Made by a program: the position numbers and the translations under genes
Part shown: piece by piece, positions 55,501 through 64,000 of the stretch
Layout: each line of letters opens with the position of its first letter
Position numbering within the stretch: position 1 is the stretch's first letter
NCBI GenBank assembly: GCA_905221605.1
Contig: CAJNDS010000261.1
Coordinates: 64,001-128,000 of the forward strand
Length of the DNA stretch: 64,000 nucleotides
Direction: 5' to 3'
DNA from: Symbiodinium natans
Lineage: Eukaryota > Sar > Dinophyceae > Suessiales > Symbiodiniaceae
Notes under the pieces: generated by a model
The model's input: only the letters and a program-made list of their open reading frames with translations
Databases searched by the model: none
What the model was told of the DNA's origin: nothing

Positions 55501-58500
55501 CGTTCAGAGTTATTCTGCTCTGCGCACATCCCTGTTCTGCTAGCATTTCCCGCACTCAGCAAGTCTTGAGGCGCCACTGGTCGGTAGCCTCTTTCTAGAA
55601 GTCGTCGTTTGTGGTGTCGGCCGGTGCAATTCTGGATGCTGTTGTGGTTTCGGTTGTCGCGGTGTTAGGTGCGTACTTGTAGCTTCTCGTAGATGACTGT
55701 CGAGAGAAGGCATTGGCTGCTTGCGGCGCTTGAGGCATGAACTTCACTGAAGACAGGATGATCATGGCGACCTGCTCCAAGGACGCTCGGCTTATCTTCC
55801 CAGCTGTTTCTAGCTTCGGTCTGTCGCCGTTTATCTCGCGCAAGGACGCTACAGCAAAGCTCTGGACGATGGATGATTACGAATGCATCAAAGAGTCAGC
55901 TCTCTTGCAGTGTAATCAGATAGAGGCACCATTGCCTGGTTGAATCACGCCTGCTGAGGTACAAAACAGACAGACCATTGAACGATGTCGCCATTTCGCC
56001 TTTGTACTGCTCCGAGAATGCCAGCGGGCTGAAACTATGTGCCAAGAGACACTAACTGTGGGAACCGTGCAGCCACTGAGTCGTGTTGAACCATGTTAAA
56101 CGGTGTGTCATTCATAAGGGCTACAAGCTGTAAAGAAGTTCGTTGCGTGGGAAGGCGAGGTGACATCAGTCCATTTAGTTGATGCACGAAGCCCTGCCAG
56201 AACTGCAAGATGCACTTGCTGATGGGCGGCGGGCTTGATGCCAAGGACGGGGGCTAGCACATGCTAGCACGTGGCATGGGGGCAGAGTTTTTGAGAGACT
56301 TCGCAAGCTGCTTGCATGAGGATGTCGCAGTCTCCGGAGCCAGCGGCGCTTTCGAGGCCTTGCCCGTGGGCCCGTGAAGCTGCGAGGCCTTCTAAGCATC
56401 TTGTGGTGCTGTAAAGTTGTCAGGCGTTGTTGTGGCACATGGTCTACGAGGAGGAGATCGGATCTGTGAAAGGACACATAGGTCCACTGACTCTTGGCCA
56501 CTGATGCAGTGGGAGTGGCGCACGACCCCGCGACCTGCATTGACGTGTCAAGTTTTTGTTCGACAGTATGAGGCTGAGCATTGGCTTGTGAGGAATACCA
56601 TGGCATGGTTCCGAGACGGCGCTGGTTTCGTGACTGGCGGTGAGGATGGCTACGTTAGAGTCCATCATCTTGACAAGGACTACTTCACCGCGAAAAGATT
56701 TGAGTAAGCAGATCATGTGTCACCATCTTTCTCAGCAATCCGTAAGACTGGCACAGAAGGTTCACCAGCATGTTTGACAAAAGCCGCCAGCAGATGCCAA
56801 CTGCCTGCCTGCCAGCTTGTCTTCACTCATTTTGCTGCCTCTCCCCCCCCCCCCCCCCCCCCCCCCCTCCCCCCAGACTTGTTGCACTCAGTGAAAGCTT
56901 GCTGGCGATAGAAACCGTTACCATGCAACTGGCACCTCAGGCCAGCTTGACCGCAAAGCATTTGCAAGAGGAGGGCTTGCAGGCTCTCTCGATGGATAGA
57001 AACTGTGATGAATGTAGGGTTTAGGTTTAACGGTATACCATCATCTTGGCGCTGGTGACCTGGTAATAGGCCAGCAGTCGGTTCGTTATGGACTTGCATG
57101 GCAGAACGAGCTGGCAGGTGGAGCTGGACGTGCCTAAGGCAGTCCTCACCGACATGGACGGGTGAAGAACTGAGTCTCAACCTGCACAGACGAGTTTGTT
57201 TAGAGTTGGATGCCTTGTGATGAGGGATGCCACTTGAAAAGGTCGTTGGAACTGAAGAATGCATCCTCCATGGCTCAAGCCAAGATGCAAGAGGTGGAGG
57301 CGCAGTGTAAGGGATGTTTCGCACCAAGTGAGCTTAGTCAGCCATCCCTATGTGGTCAACGCAACTTTAGCCCAACCGGCCCAAGCCCTAAAGCACGAGC
57401 ATCACGGCTGGCCTACCCCCGTGTCAGGTCAAGATACCTTGCAAGCTTGGCTACGAACTTTTCGTGCCGCGTGGGTGCGTCCTTCGCAATACATTGTGCG
57501 CCCAAGAGTGTCATCGAAGAGATGTGGGTTTGACATGACTTGCGCATGACAAAAGGCCAGTTGCTTGCAAGCACAACTAAAGTTGCAAAAGTTGTGCCCA
57601 CTTTAGTATCGGGGTACCACACCCTGCCCCCCAAAACAACTTGGAGCCCTCAGGAAACTTTCGGACACTGGGAAGCTTCAAAGTTTTCACTCCTTGAAGC
57701 TTTTGTTTTCTGGGACTCCCTCTGAAACTCCGGATGAATCCGGGCCACGCGGGCAACGCACCAAACTCCAGGAAGCTTGCAGCCTGCCCACGATGGAAAT
57801 CTATCATGGGCCTTGCTTCCCAAAGTGGCTCCGGGAATCGTAAGCTTGAAGCTTTCCCTCCTCAGGCCTTCACGCTCCAGCCCTTTGCGCAGCGAATCGA
57901 AAGAAAGTCTCGACTGCTAGCTTTGCCCAACGAAACTTCGCATCTTTCTGGACAGCCCCATGCAAACAGAGTTTCCGGGAAGCTTCGCATTATTCCAGGT
58001 GGCCATACCAGCTGAGCGCGAACGTTGTTGGAATTTCGGAATTTTGTTTCAGCGCGTTGATGTTAGCTGCTGGCTGTCTTCGTGCCTACGTACAGCAAAC
58101 TTTGGCAAGTCTTGACTTGCGGAGGTATGTCATCTCCATAGCTGCGTTCTGTGGGCCGCACACAAAGACAAGGCCGATGCCCAGCTTGTGGCCATGCGGC
58201 CTTGTGCCATTCTCACGGGCTCGATGAGCTCAGCCTGTCTCGGGCCTGACCATGCAGGATGAATGCCGCGCAAGCAGTGGGCAAGGCACTGGCTCCCACA
58301 AAAGCATTGGTTCCCACAAAGGCATTGGCGATGGCCCGGAGCATCTACTGACCTGCACAGGTGTCCAATATGCAAGTCTACCTGAACCGTGGGGTCCAGG
58401 ATGGGTATGCATGTATTTTAGCACGCTTTTTGTTGTCATAGATCTCTTGGGATGCCGCACCGCTCAGCGTGCCAGGGCCTCGTACTTGCACTGGCTCTTT

Positions 58501-61500
58501 GGTGTACCTACTGCACCGTTGCAGGGGAGCTGCAGGCAACTTCTCCAGCAAGACTCCAGCAGCAAACGGCTGCACAGAGAGTCATTTCAGCTGAAGCCAG
58601 GGCGTCAGCGAGAAGCATTGGGTCCTGCGCTTCCTCTTCTACTGGACAACGGTTTTCCTCCTCGGGTCTCTTTGATCATTCTGCCATTTGCGGCTGCTCT
58701 TCCAAGCAGCGGGCTCCACATCGAAATGCTTGTGCTGTGAAGGATTATCCTGTACCAGATCATTCCCGTCAGCCTTTATGTATGCTTTGAGATTGCCCGT
58801 GCCCCATCTCTTGGGTGTTGCACCATGGTGCTCCAAGCTAGTTTAAAGCGTAGCCGCTACATGATGCCACCCTGAGATCAAGCTGGCTCTGGCGTTCCAG
58901 ATTAACAAGGATCCGAGCATGGTGGACCTCAGGACTGCGGTGTTCATTGATTTTTTCTTCAAGGTGTTCTTCGACAGTTTGTTTCGCCCACTCTCGATGT
59001 GGGGTCCGCTGCCATTCTCCTGGGCTCAGAGAACATTCCGGAGAACTCCGTAGCATGACCCCTAGGCCCGGAGAAGACCCGAGGGATCCCCTCATCGCCG
59101 TGTGATGATGTCTGACGCACCTTTTGATCCGAAGCGGAGTGGCAGAAGCTGGGTGGTCCTATCTATGGTTGCAGCCGTGGCCACATGCCTTGCGCTACAG
59201 GGCTGTGGTGGGAAGCGCTACGAGAGCCTGGAAGAAGCGCAGCAGGAGATATGCGTGGACCTGGCAGACCCTGGGCAAGCATGCCTCGACTACTGTTTGG
59301 AGTGCATTCGTGGTTACCATGCAGCCCATAATTGGACGGGCCAGGAGTTCAACACGGAGCTTGTGCAACGCTGTGGTAGTACCAAGGTGTGTCCTCCAGC
59401 TGGGTACAGACCACCGTGACGCATCATACAGGGTTGTAGGGGTTTTGGGGGATATATAGGGATAGAGAGGGATATATCATCCCGACAATGGATACAAACC
59501 ACTTGGAGAAAGAGGCCCGAGATGAAGCAGATTCACGGATGGCCCTGTCTCACTTTGCAGATTCGTTCCCGAAAGCGGAAGGAAGAGCAAGCCACGCTGT
59601 GGAACACATCGCTGTGCTGCAAGCCCTTTTCTGATGACACAACAGTATGGTTGGTTGGGTAGGGTCTGTTGTGCACTAAGGCATGGGGCCTGATGGCAGA
59701 GTTATAGCGGCTCTAACCTCCATTTTAACTTCAGAGAAAATCGCGAATGCGAGAGCTTTCTGAGGGGATGCCTTAGCCATGTATTGTTGCGTCTGTAAAT
59801 GCTGGGGATCATGGCACGACTCTGAATAGTTCCCAAAGCACGAGGCTGCTTGGGGGAACACGTTGGGGTATCAAATTTTACGTGAGCCACTGTCTAAAGA
59901 GGGCCACACGGGGGGTTATATAGGGGACTAATATGGGGGATATTCAGGGGGATACTATAGCTCACATGACCCCGAGAACCTTATACCCCGGAATTTATGG
60001 GAGTTCCGCAAGATTTTTAGTCCTAAGCCCTGAACCCCTAAACCCTAAACCCCCTAAACCCTAACGCCTAAACCCTCTAAACCCTTAACCCCCTCAACCA
60101 CCCGGCACCAGAAAATCCTGCGAAGAGAATCCCGCGGAGCCCACCTTCAGATATCTCCACCGTGTATGAGGATACTCCGTGAAGCAGATTGGGCAATCCA
60201 AGCTGTGCACCCGCCAGTTTTATGAAGTCGGGACCATTTCAACAGTCGTCAAACTTGTATTCGAAAGTCTGTGCCTCAAACTTTCATAGCACTTGCAGCA
60301 TTTGCAGAGAATGATGTCATGTTGGGGATGCCGCTGCAAAGTACAAACTTTCACAGCGCATCGGTGGTACTGTCATGTTCTCTCGACATACTTGGGCAAA
60401 GAGTGTGTACACGATTTCAAGTTAGAGCAGTCTATCAGTGGATGCACTTGGGGTCGCCACTCAGCGAAGACCCTCAACTTCCTGTTGCATCGCTTCAACA
60501 CTATGTGCTATGCGGGAGCATTTGCCAGTCATTGCCAAACGAACCACAAATGTGGTTTGCGCCTGTCGCTGCTCTCCTTGCTTCTGGCTTCGCTTGTGTC
60601 GTCGACCAACAGACAAGAGAAGGTATTTGCAAGCAGCTTCATTGGTTGCAGTTGGAAGGACCCAACAACATGCATCTGCGAGAACAGCTGATTTGGTCGA
60701 AGAGATGGGCCAGGCTTCTTGGTTTCATGCTTTTTGCAACCCTAGGCTTGAATATCCACCAGCGCTGGGCTGTGACAGGTGAACTTTGTGTTTTCCGATA
60801 AGACGGGCACTCTCACGGAGAACGAGATGGTTTTTGCGCACTGTTGCGTCCGAGCCTTCGAGCGTCGTAGTGTATAGTGAATTTATAGTGTAACAACAGC
60901 TGCTGCTTATTGCAACTGGCGTGACACATGGGACATGTGTATGATTGTAGGTGACCACACGTGAACATGAACACCTGCTTTTAAGGTGGGCGGCAGGGAT
61001 CTAGGAGACTTCCGCAAAGGTGGAAAGCTTGACATACAGGAGGCAGTTCTAGCTGTTGCGAGTTCCATGAGGAGTCGCAGACATGTCCTTAACGTACTTT
61101 TTTTCTGCGAGGAGGCTGTTGGTGTAGCTGAAGCGAAGCGAGTTCTTGCCGATCCTGCCGACCCATTGCACGCCGAGGCATGCGGCCTTGCAGAGTCTGC
61201 CAGGTTTGATCGAATGACTCCCTGCTACCAGAAAAGGCGCTGTGGTTCTTCCTTAACCTTGCGACGAACCACTCTGTGCAGGCATGGAGTTCGGCTGGGT
61301 TTAAGTGGGACATCTTTCATCATCTCTCAGCAACTTGATCTGTATTTGCTTGAGGTTGAGACAGCCTCAAATGGGAAGAAGATATTTGAAGGCAGCTCCG
61401 CTGATGAGGCACGCGTATGTTGACAATCTCAACCTTCTGCCACCTCCTGTCTTGGACGAAAACGCGCTTGTCCTTGAGTTCACGTGCGTGACGCACAGAG

Positions 61501-64000
61501 TAGGCCTGCAAGCTCTTGGCAGGTCCTACAAGAAATTGTGTTCAGTCCATTTCAGTCCCCAAGAGCAATTGTATGGCTGGTGCAGGGCAGCACGAGTCAG
61601 AAATCAGCGAGAAAACATCCAAAAGCCTGATATTTTTAAAGTCTGGAAGCCTTGAATACGCCTAGCAACCCTAAGCCCGAAAACCTTGAAGTCATGAACC
61701 CTGAAACCCTTCTACCAAGAAGATCCCAGACCTCACCCCCCTAGATGTTTTTGCCGTCCGAAGCAGGAGCGCATGACATAAACCCTGAAACCCCGAAACG
61801 TGTAAAGCCCAAACCCGTAAATCCCAAAACCCTATACCCTCAACCCTACTGTAGCACGTCCGAAATAATGAGCTGTCAAGCCTTCCAACGTTCTAGGGAA
61901 GTCTTTTCAGCTTTCTACTTAGGAAGCGTTTCTGACTCACAGAAGTCGCTTGTTTTCTGATTCCTACACCTGGGTCACCGAACCAGTGGCTTAAGACATT
62001 ACAAACCGACCGCTGCTTGCTTTCCCAACATCAGTATGCGTTTATTCGACTCCAGTCCTGGTTTCTGTGCTTCACCTCACCTGTTGAAACGGGTAAGGAG
62101 TGTGAAAGTGCTTCGAACCGTCCCGCGGGAGCTACATTGTCGCAGGTCGCATTTGTGGATGCTGCGAACGCGGTTGGCTGAGCCCTTAGTAAGCCTTGAA
62201 GAGTTTGCCGTGTTGAGGCTCACTGCTGCACCGCATCCTGCAGTGTGTCCCATGCTAGGCGTTTCATTCGCCTCTCGTACACGGGTAGCTGGAACCAGCA
62301 ACACGGCCTCGCTCCGAGGTGTATGTCGCATAATTATTTTCAGCACTCGCCGCGTTTGCTTGTAGAGATGTTGGCTGGTGACGCTGGTGGAGCATACAAG
62401 TTTAGCTGCTCCAAGGAAGTCGTCGTGAAAGGACCTGGACCTCAGGAGTTCACCTTCACAACTGTTTGCTTGGAGCTCAAGTGTTGAGATGTGATGCTTG
62501 CAGGTGTCGCAGTTGCCTGGTCATGATGAAAGCAACATTTCAGTATGTTTCAGTGATCAATGGGCTCAGGCGAGATTCCTTTCTCTTCGGATCGCAAGCG
62601 AATGAGTGTGATTGTGAAGCACATCGGTTTACGGCTGAGTTCGTTGACGTCTGCGTGTACATATCTGTACACTGTATGTAGTTGATGACGTGTCCTCTGG
62701 CTGACAGGTGAATACTGGTGTTTGTGCAAGGGGGCCGACAACATCATGGGGCACGAGCCCCAGAACATGTAGTAAATGCTGAAAAGTTAGTTGAATGTAT
62801 TTGATTTTATAGTCATCATGGTCACCGTTGAAAAATAATCTCATCAGGCCCCTGTGCTCTCGCCCACTGGATGGTCACGCTCTTATTCTTGCAAGCCTGC
62901 ACATGTTGCAGAACGTTCATACAGGTACAAGGAACAGTCACAGAGCTGAGGCGCGCTTGGTGAGAGCCTGACCCAGTACTCAAAATTGGGCCTGCGAACT
63001 CTTGTTGTGACTGGTCTGAATTATTGGTTGTGGATGGGGCACGTTCAGAAAAAACTGCAAGAATGCGGTTCATGATGGCTGAGTAATGGTGCCTTATTGG
63101 AACAGGAGTAGGCAGGTTGTGAATTCAGGGACCGATGAAGCCGAGCAGGGGGCATCATGGTTTTGTCAAAGTCGAAGCTTGGTTGCCGTTCGTTGAACCC
63201 AAAAGCACCGCGTGATTGAAACGAGCCTTGAACCCGGAATCCGGCCCCAATGAATTGCATTAATTGTAAGCGCTGCCCGTCGACCGCCTTGGCTCCCGAA
63301 CATCTTTAAACCAATTGTTAAGACTTCGGGGTCCCGGGTCCTGGAAGCTTCGACCCAGACCCCGAAACCGTTTCTAGGGGCGTGATTCACGTAGGACGTA
63401 GGGTGTAGGGTCCATGTGCTTGTAGATGGGCCGCCCTTTCCTCTCTCAGATCGCCGCAAAGAAGATGGACCTCAGCTTCACCGAAGACTGGCTTAGCCGC
63501 TGGAAAGATGCAAGCCTCGAGTCTGAGGACCGGGGCGTGTCTGGTTGAGCTGTTTCACTTCAGGGAAGCTGAACACTACACCACAGAAATAACAACTCGT
63601 ATGTACAAAAATATGTACTATGAGCAGATATATACATATATATATGTATACATGTATAAATACACGTATACATACCACCCGGGTTAATGAAGCGTACCAG
63701 AATCGCTAGAGCACACCATCCATCTTCAGTGATCGCCCTGCGTGATTCGCTTGGCCCTGGTGGGTATACACGATCGCCCGTGCGCAGGACCGTGAGAAGA
63801 AGATGGCTGAGATTGCTGCCGAGGTGGAGCACTCGCTGGAGCCAGCTGGAATCACGGCTATCGAGGTGCCCTGCGCTCATTAAGGTAGAGACCTTCAGAT
63901 CTGCGAATTGACCTGAAGAGTAATTCTCAAGTTGTCCTTTTCTTTGTCTTCTGACCACATGCTCTACAATAACGCCCCACTGCGAAGGACAAGCTGCAAG
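50888..64000 (+). CDS. P4-type ATPase (phospholipid flippase), many exons, runs off the window
   Basis: P4-ATPases flip aminophospholipids to the cytosolic leaflet of Golgi, endosome and plasma membranes, usually with a CDC50 partner. Motifs appear in family order: [15 protein letters not shown] (first membrane helix, 50,888), [16 protein letters not shown] (51,500), FPADVLLV (52,370), [10 protein letters not shown] (actuator, 52,532), [12 protein letters not shown] (60,678), [17 protein letters not shown] (60,779; phosphorylated Asp codon 60,797-60,799), [12 protein letters not shown] (61,240), FEGSSADEA (61,385), CKGADNIM (62,728), [20 protein letters not shown] (63,488-63,810) and AGITAIE (63,845). 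About 200 residues expected between DGETN and DKTGT were not found, and that gap holds the eIF3i gene. So this is either one gene with another gene inside it or two partial flippases. The C-terminal half lies beyond the window. Confidence 0.87.
53245..53390 (+). repeat. GATGAT/GATGAC trinucleotide repeat
   Basis: About 145 bp of GATGAT with GAC interruptions. Its ORFs (poly-Met, poly-Asp, poly-Ile, poly-His) are artefacts. It sits directly upstream of the first recognised eIF3i exon. Confidence 0.95.
53430..56707 (+). CDS. EIF3I: Eukaryotic translation initiation factor 3 subunit I (eIF3i), at least 15 exons
   Basis: eIF3i is a seven-bladed WD40 propeller in the cytosolic eIF3 complex that recruits mRNA to the 40S ribosome. 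Exons: <53,430-53,477; 53,537-53,614; 53,669-53,776; 53,864-53,889; 53,973-54,038; 54,267-54,383; 54,484-54,519; 54,625-54,718; 55,735-55,781; 55,845-55,894; 55,959-56,019; 56,210-56,245; 56,321-56,356; 56,424-56,488; 56,593-56,707 (TAA). Joined, they give one frame of about 324 residues (family ~325), lacking only about 10 N-terminal residues whose exon I could not find. Landmarks are [100 protein letters not shown] and [13 protein letters not shown]. No frameshift or stop is needed, so the gene looks functional. The identity is very secure; individual splice points are my inference. Confidence 0.93.
56843..56873 (+). repeat. C homopolymer (25 nt) plus 6 C
   Basis: 25 C, one T, then further C, ending at an AG. 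It lies 136 nt after the eIF3i stop codon. Confidence 0.95.
56880..59095. other. Flippase intron or intergenic, no exon assigned
   Basis: Missing flippase exons would be expected here. 58,125-58,185 reads [20 protein letters not shown], faintly like the VxFxGxxTKxMxN block of P4-ATPases. 58,868-58,990 ([20 protein letters not shown], then a phenylalanine-rich helix) is open and membrane-like. Neither is strong enough to call. From 57,600 to 57,980 the words GGGAAGCTTC and GAAGCTT repeat irregularly. Confidence 0.35.
59102..59419 (+). CDS. Small secreted or membrane-anchored cysteine-rich protein
   Basis: A complete 105-residue frame from ATG (two further ATGs follow at once) to TGA. A charged N-terminus of about 18 residues is followed by one hydrophobic helix ([19 protein letters not shown]), acting as signal peptide or signal anchor. 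Then comes a region with six cysteines ([27 protein letters not shown]) that could form disulfides. NWTG is an N-glycosylation sequon, consistent with a secreted fate. No family is recognised. It lies between the two halves of the flippase gene. As an intronless short frame it may be a real small gene, a single exon of something larger, or chance; the hydrophobic-cysteine order favours a real protein. Confidence 0.5.
   Translation: MMMSDAPFDPKRSGRSWVVLSMVAAVATCLALQGCGGKRYESLEEAQQEICVDLADPGQACLDYCLECIRGYHAAHNWTGQEFNTELVQRCGSTKVCPPAGYRPP
59925..60105 (-). repeat. CCCTAAA telomere-type tract (inverted orientation)
   Basis: About 60,021-60,100 holds CCCTAAA, CCCCTAAA and related units with substitutions, i.e. 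TTTAGGG on the - strand. It is opposite in orientation to the array at 33.5 kb. A GGGGGATAT-rich strip precedes it (59,925-59,960). Confidence 0.8.
60640..63865 (+). CDS. Flippase exons, P domain through N domain
   Basis: The exon ending 60,713 reads [14 protein letters not shown] 65-nt GC-AG intron (60,714-60,778) follows, then [20 protein letters not shown]. The DKTGT aspartate is intact. Later pieces are about 60,990-61,075 ([20 protein letters not shown]), 61,232-61,290 ([16 protein letters not shown]), 61,350-61,420 ([13 protein letters not shown], the SSPDE-like site), 62,400-62,480 ([14 protein letters not shown]), 62,708-62,760 ([14 protein letters not shown], the ATP-site KGAD), 63,450-63,527 and 63,788-63,865 ([26 protein letters not shown]). 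The 260-nt intron at 63,528-63,787 has a GA donor. The hinge and the last membrane helices lie outside the window. Catalytic motifs are intact, so an active pump is likely if upstream exons exist. Confidence 0.87.
61655..61860 (-). repeat. Decayed CCCTAAA-like tract
   Basis: AACCCTAAGCCCGAAAACC, AACCCTGAAACCC, AAACCCGTAAATCCC and similar words recur with drift inside a flippase intron. They appear to be an old telomere-type insertion on the same strand sense as the one at 60.0 kb. Confidence 0.5.
63600..63680 (+). repeat. TATA/TGTA microsatellite
   Basis: Alternating ATATAT, GTATAC and ATGTAC words inside the flippase intron 63,528-63,787. Confidence 0.85.

Noticed and set aside
57267-57283. 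CCATGGCTCAAGCCAAG, resembling the leader end GGCTCAAG
   Set aside because: Only 8 nt match, no exon follows, and such short matches are expected by chance in 64 kb.
58125-58185. Possible flippase block ([12 protein letters not shown])
   Set aside because: It shares only G-x-x-TK with the expected VxFxGxxTKxMxN block and has no supporting neighbours. Too weak to count as an exon.

Overview
This window is nuclear DNA from a eukaryote, most likely a dinoflagellate. The evidence is: (i) an interstitial TTTAGGG array, the telomere repeat of dinoflagellates and plants; (ii) coding sequence broken into many short exons whose introns start with GC or GA at least as often as GT and end in AG; (iii) all confidently recognised genes lying on the + strand, head to tail; (iv) a two-exon gene of a protein family I recognise from dinoflagellate genomes; (v) very abundant simple repeats and G/C homopolymers. 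I cannot name a genus. There is no bacterial operon, CRISPR array, rRNA or tRNA that I can support.

Layout. 1-3.4 kb holds no recognisable gene. 3.45-4.32 kb is an intron-free TPR/Sel1-repeat gene. 6.3-17.0 kb is a fragmented but colinear gene for signal recognition particle protein SRP72. 18.7-24.5 kb holds acidic exons that may be the N-terminus of eIF3 subunit c (tentative), interrupted at 19.2-20.2 kb by a 1-kb foldback element with 18-bp perfect inverted ends. 25-38 kb is mostly repeats: GA and GT microsatellites (a 580-bp GT/GCGT/GGGT array), a foldback cluster at 32 kb, the TTTAGGG array at 33.5-33.9 kb, a 53-nt G run at 37.9 kb, and three scattered copies of a short exon-like motif. 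40.3-44.3 kb has unassigned exons around an FkbM-type methyltransferase exon. 46.8-48.6 kb is the secreted or membrane-anchored family of unknown function.

50.9-64 kb is the most informative part. Exons of a P4-type ATPase (phospholipid flippase) begin at 50.9 kb and stop after the DGETN motif at 52.6 kb. They resume at 60.6 kb just before the DKTGT phosphorylation motif and run off the window end. Between the two halves, on the same strand, lies a nearly complete eIF3i gene of at least 15 exons, which joins into one open frame of the expected length with donors 7 GC, 5 GA and 2 GT by my splice model. A small cysteine-rich ORF also lies there. So eIF3i is either nested in a flippase intron, or the flippase is split into two copies.

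Functionally the recognised genes are housekeeping: ER targeting (SRP72), translation initiation (eIF3i, perhaps eIF3c), membrane lipid asymmetry (flippase) and a methyltransferase. They are not an operon or one pathway. Exon limits outside eIF3i are approximate, because they were placed from remembered conserved motifs rather than alignment or transcripts.
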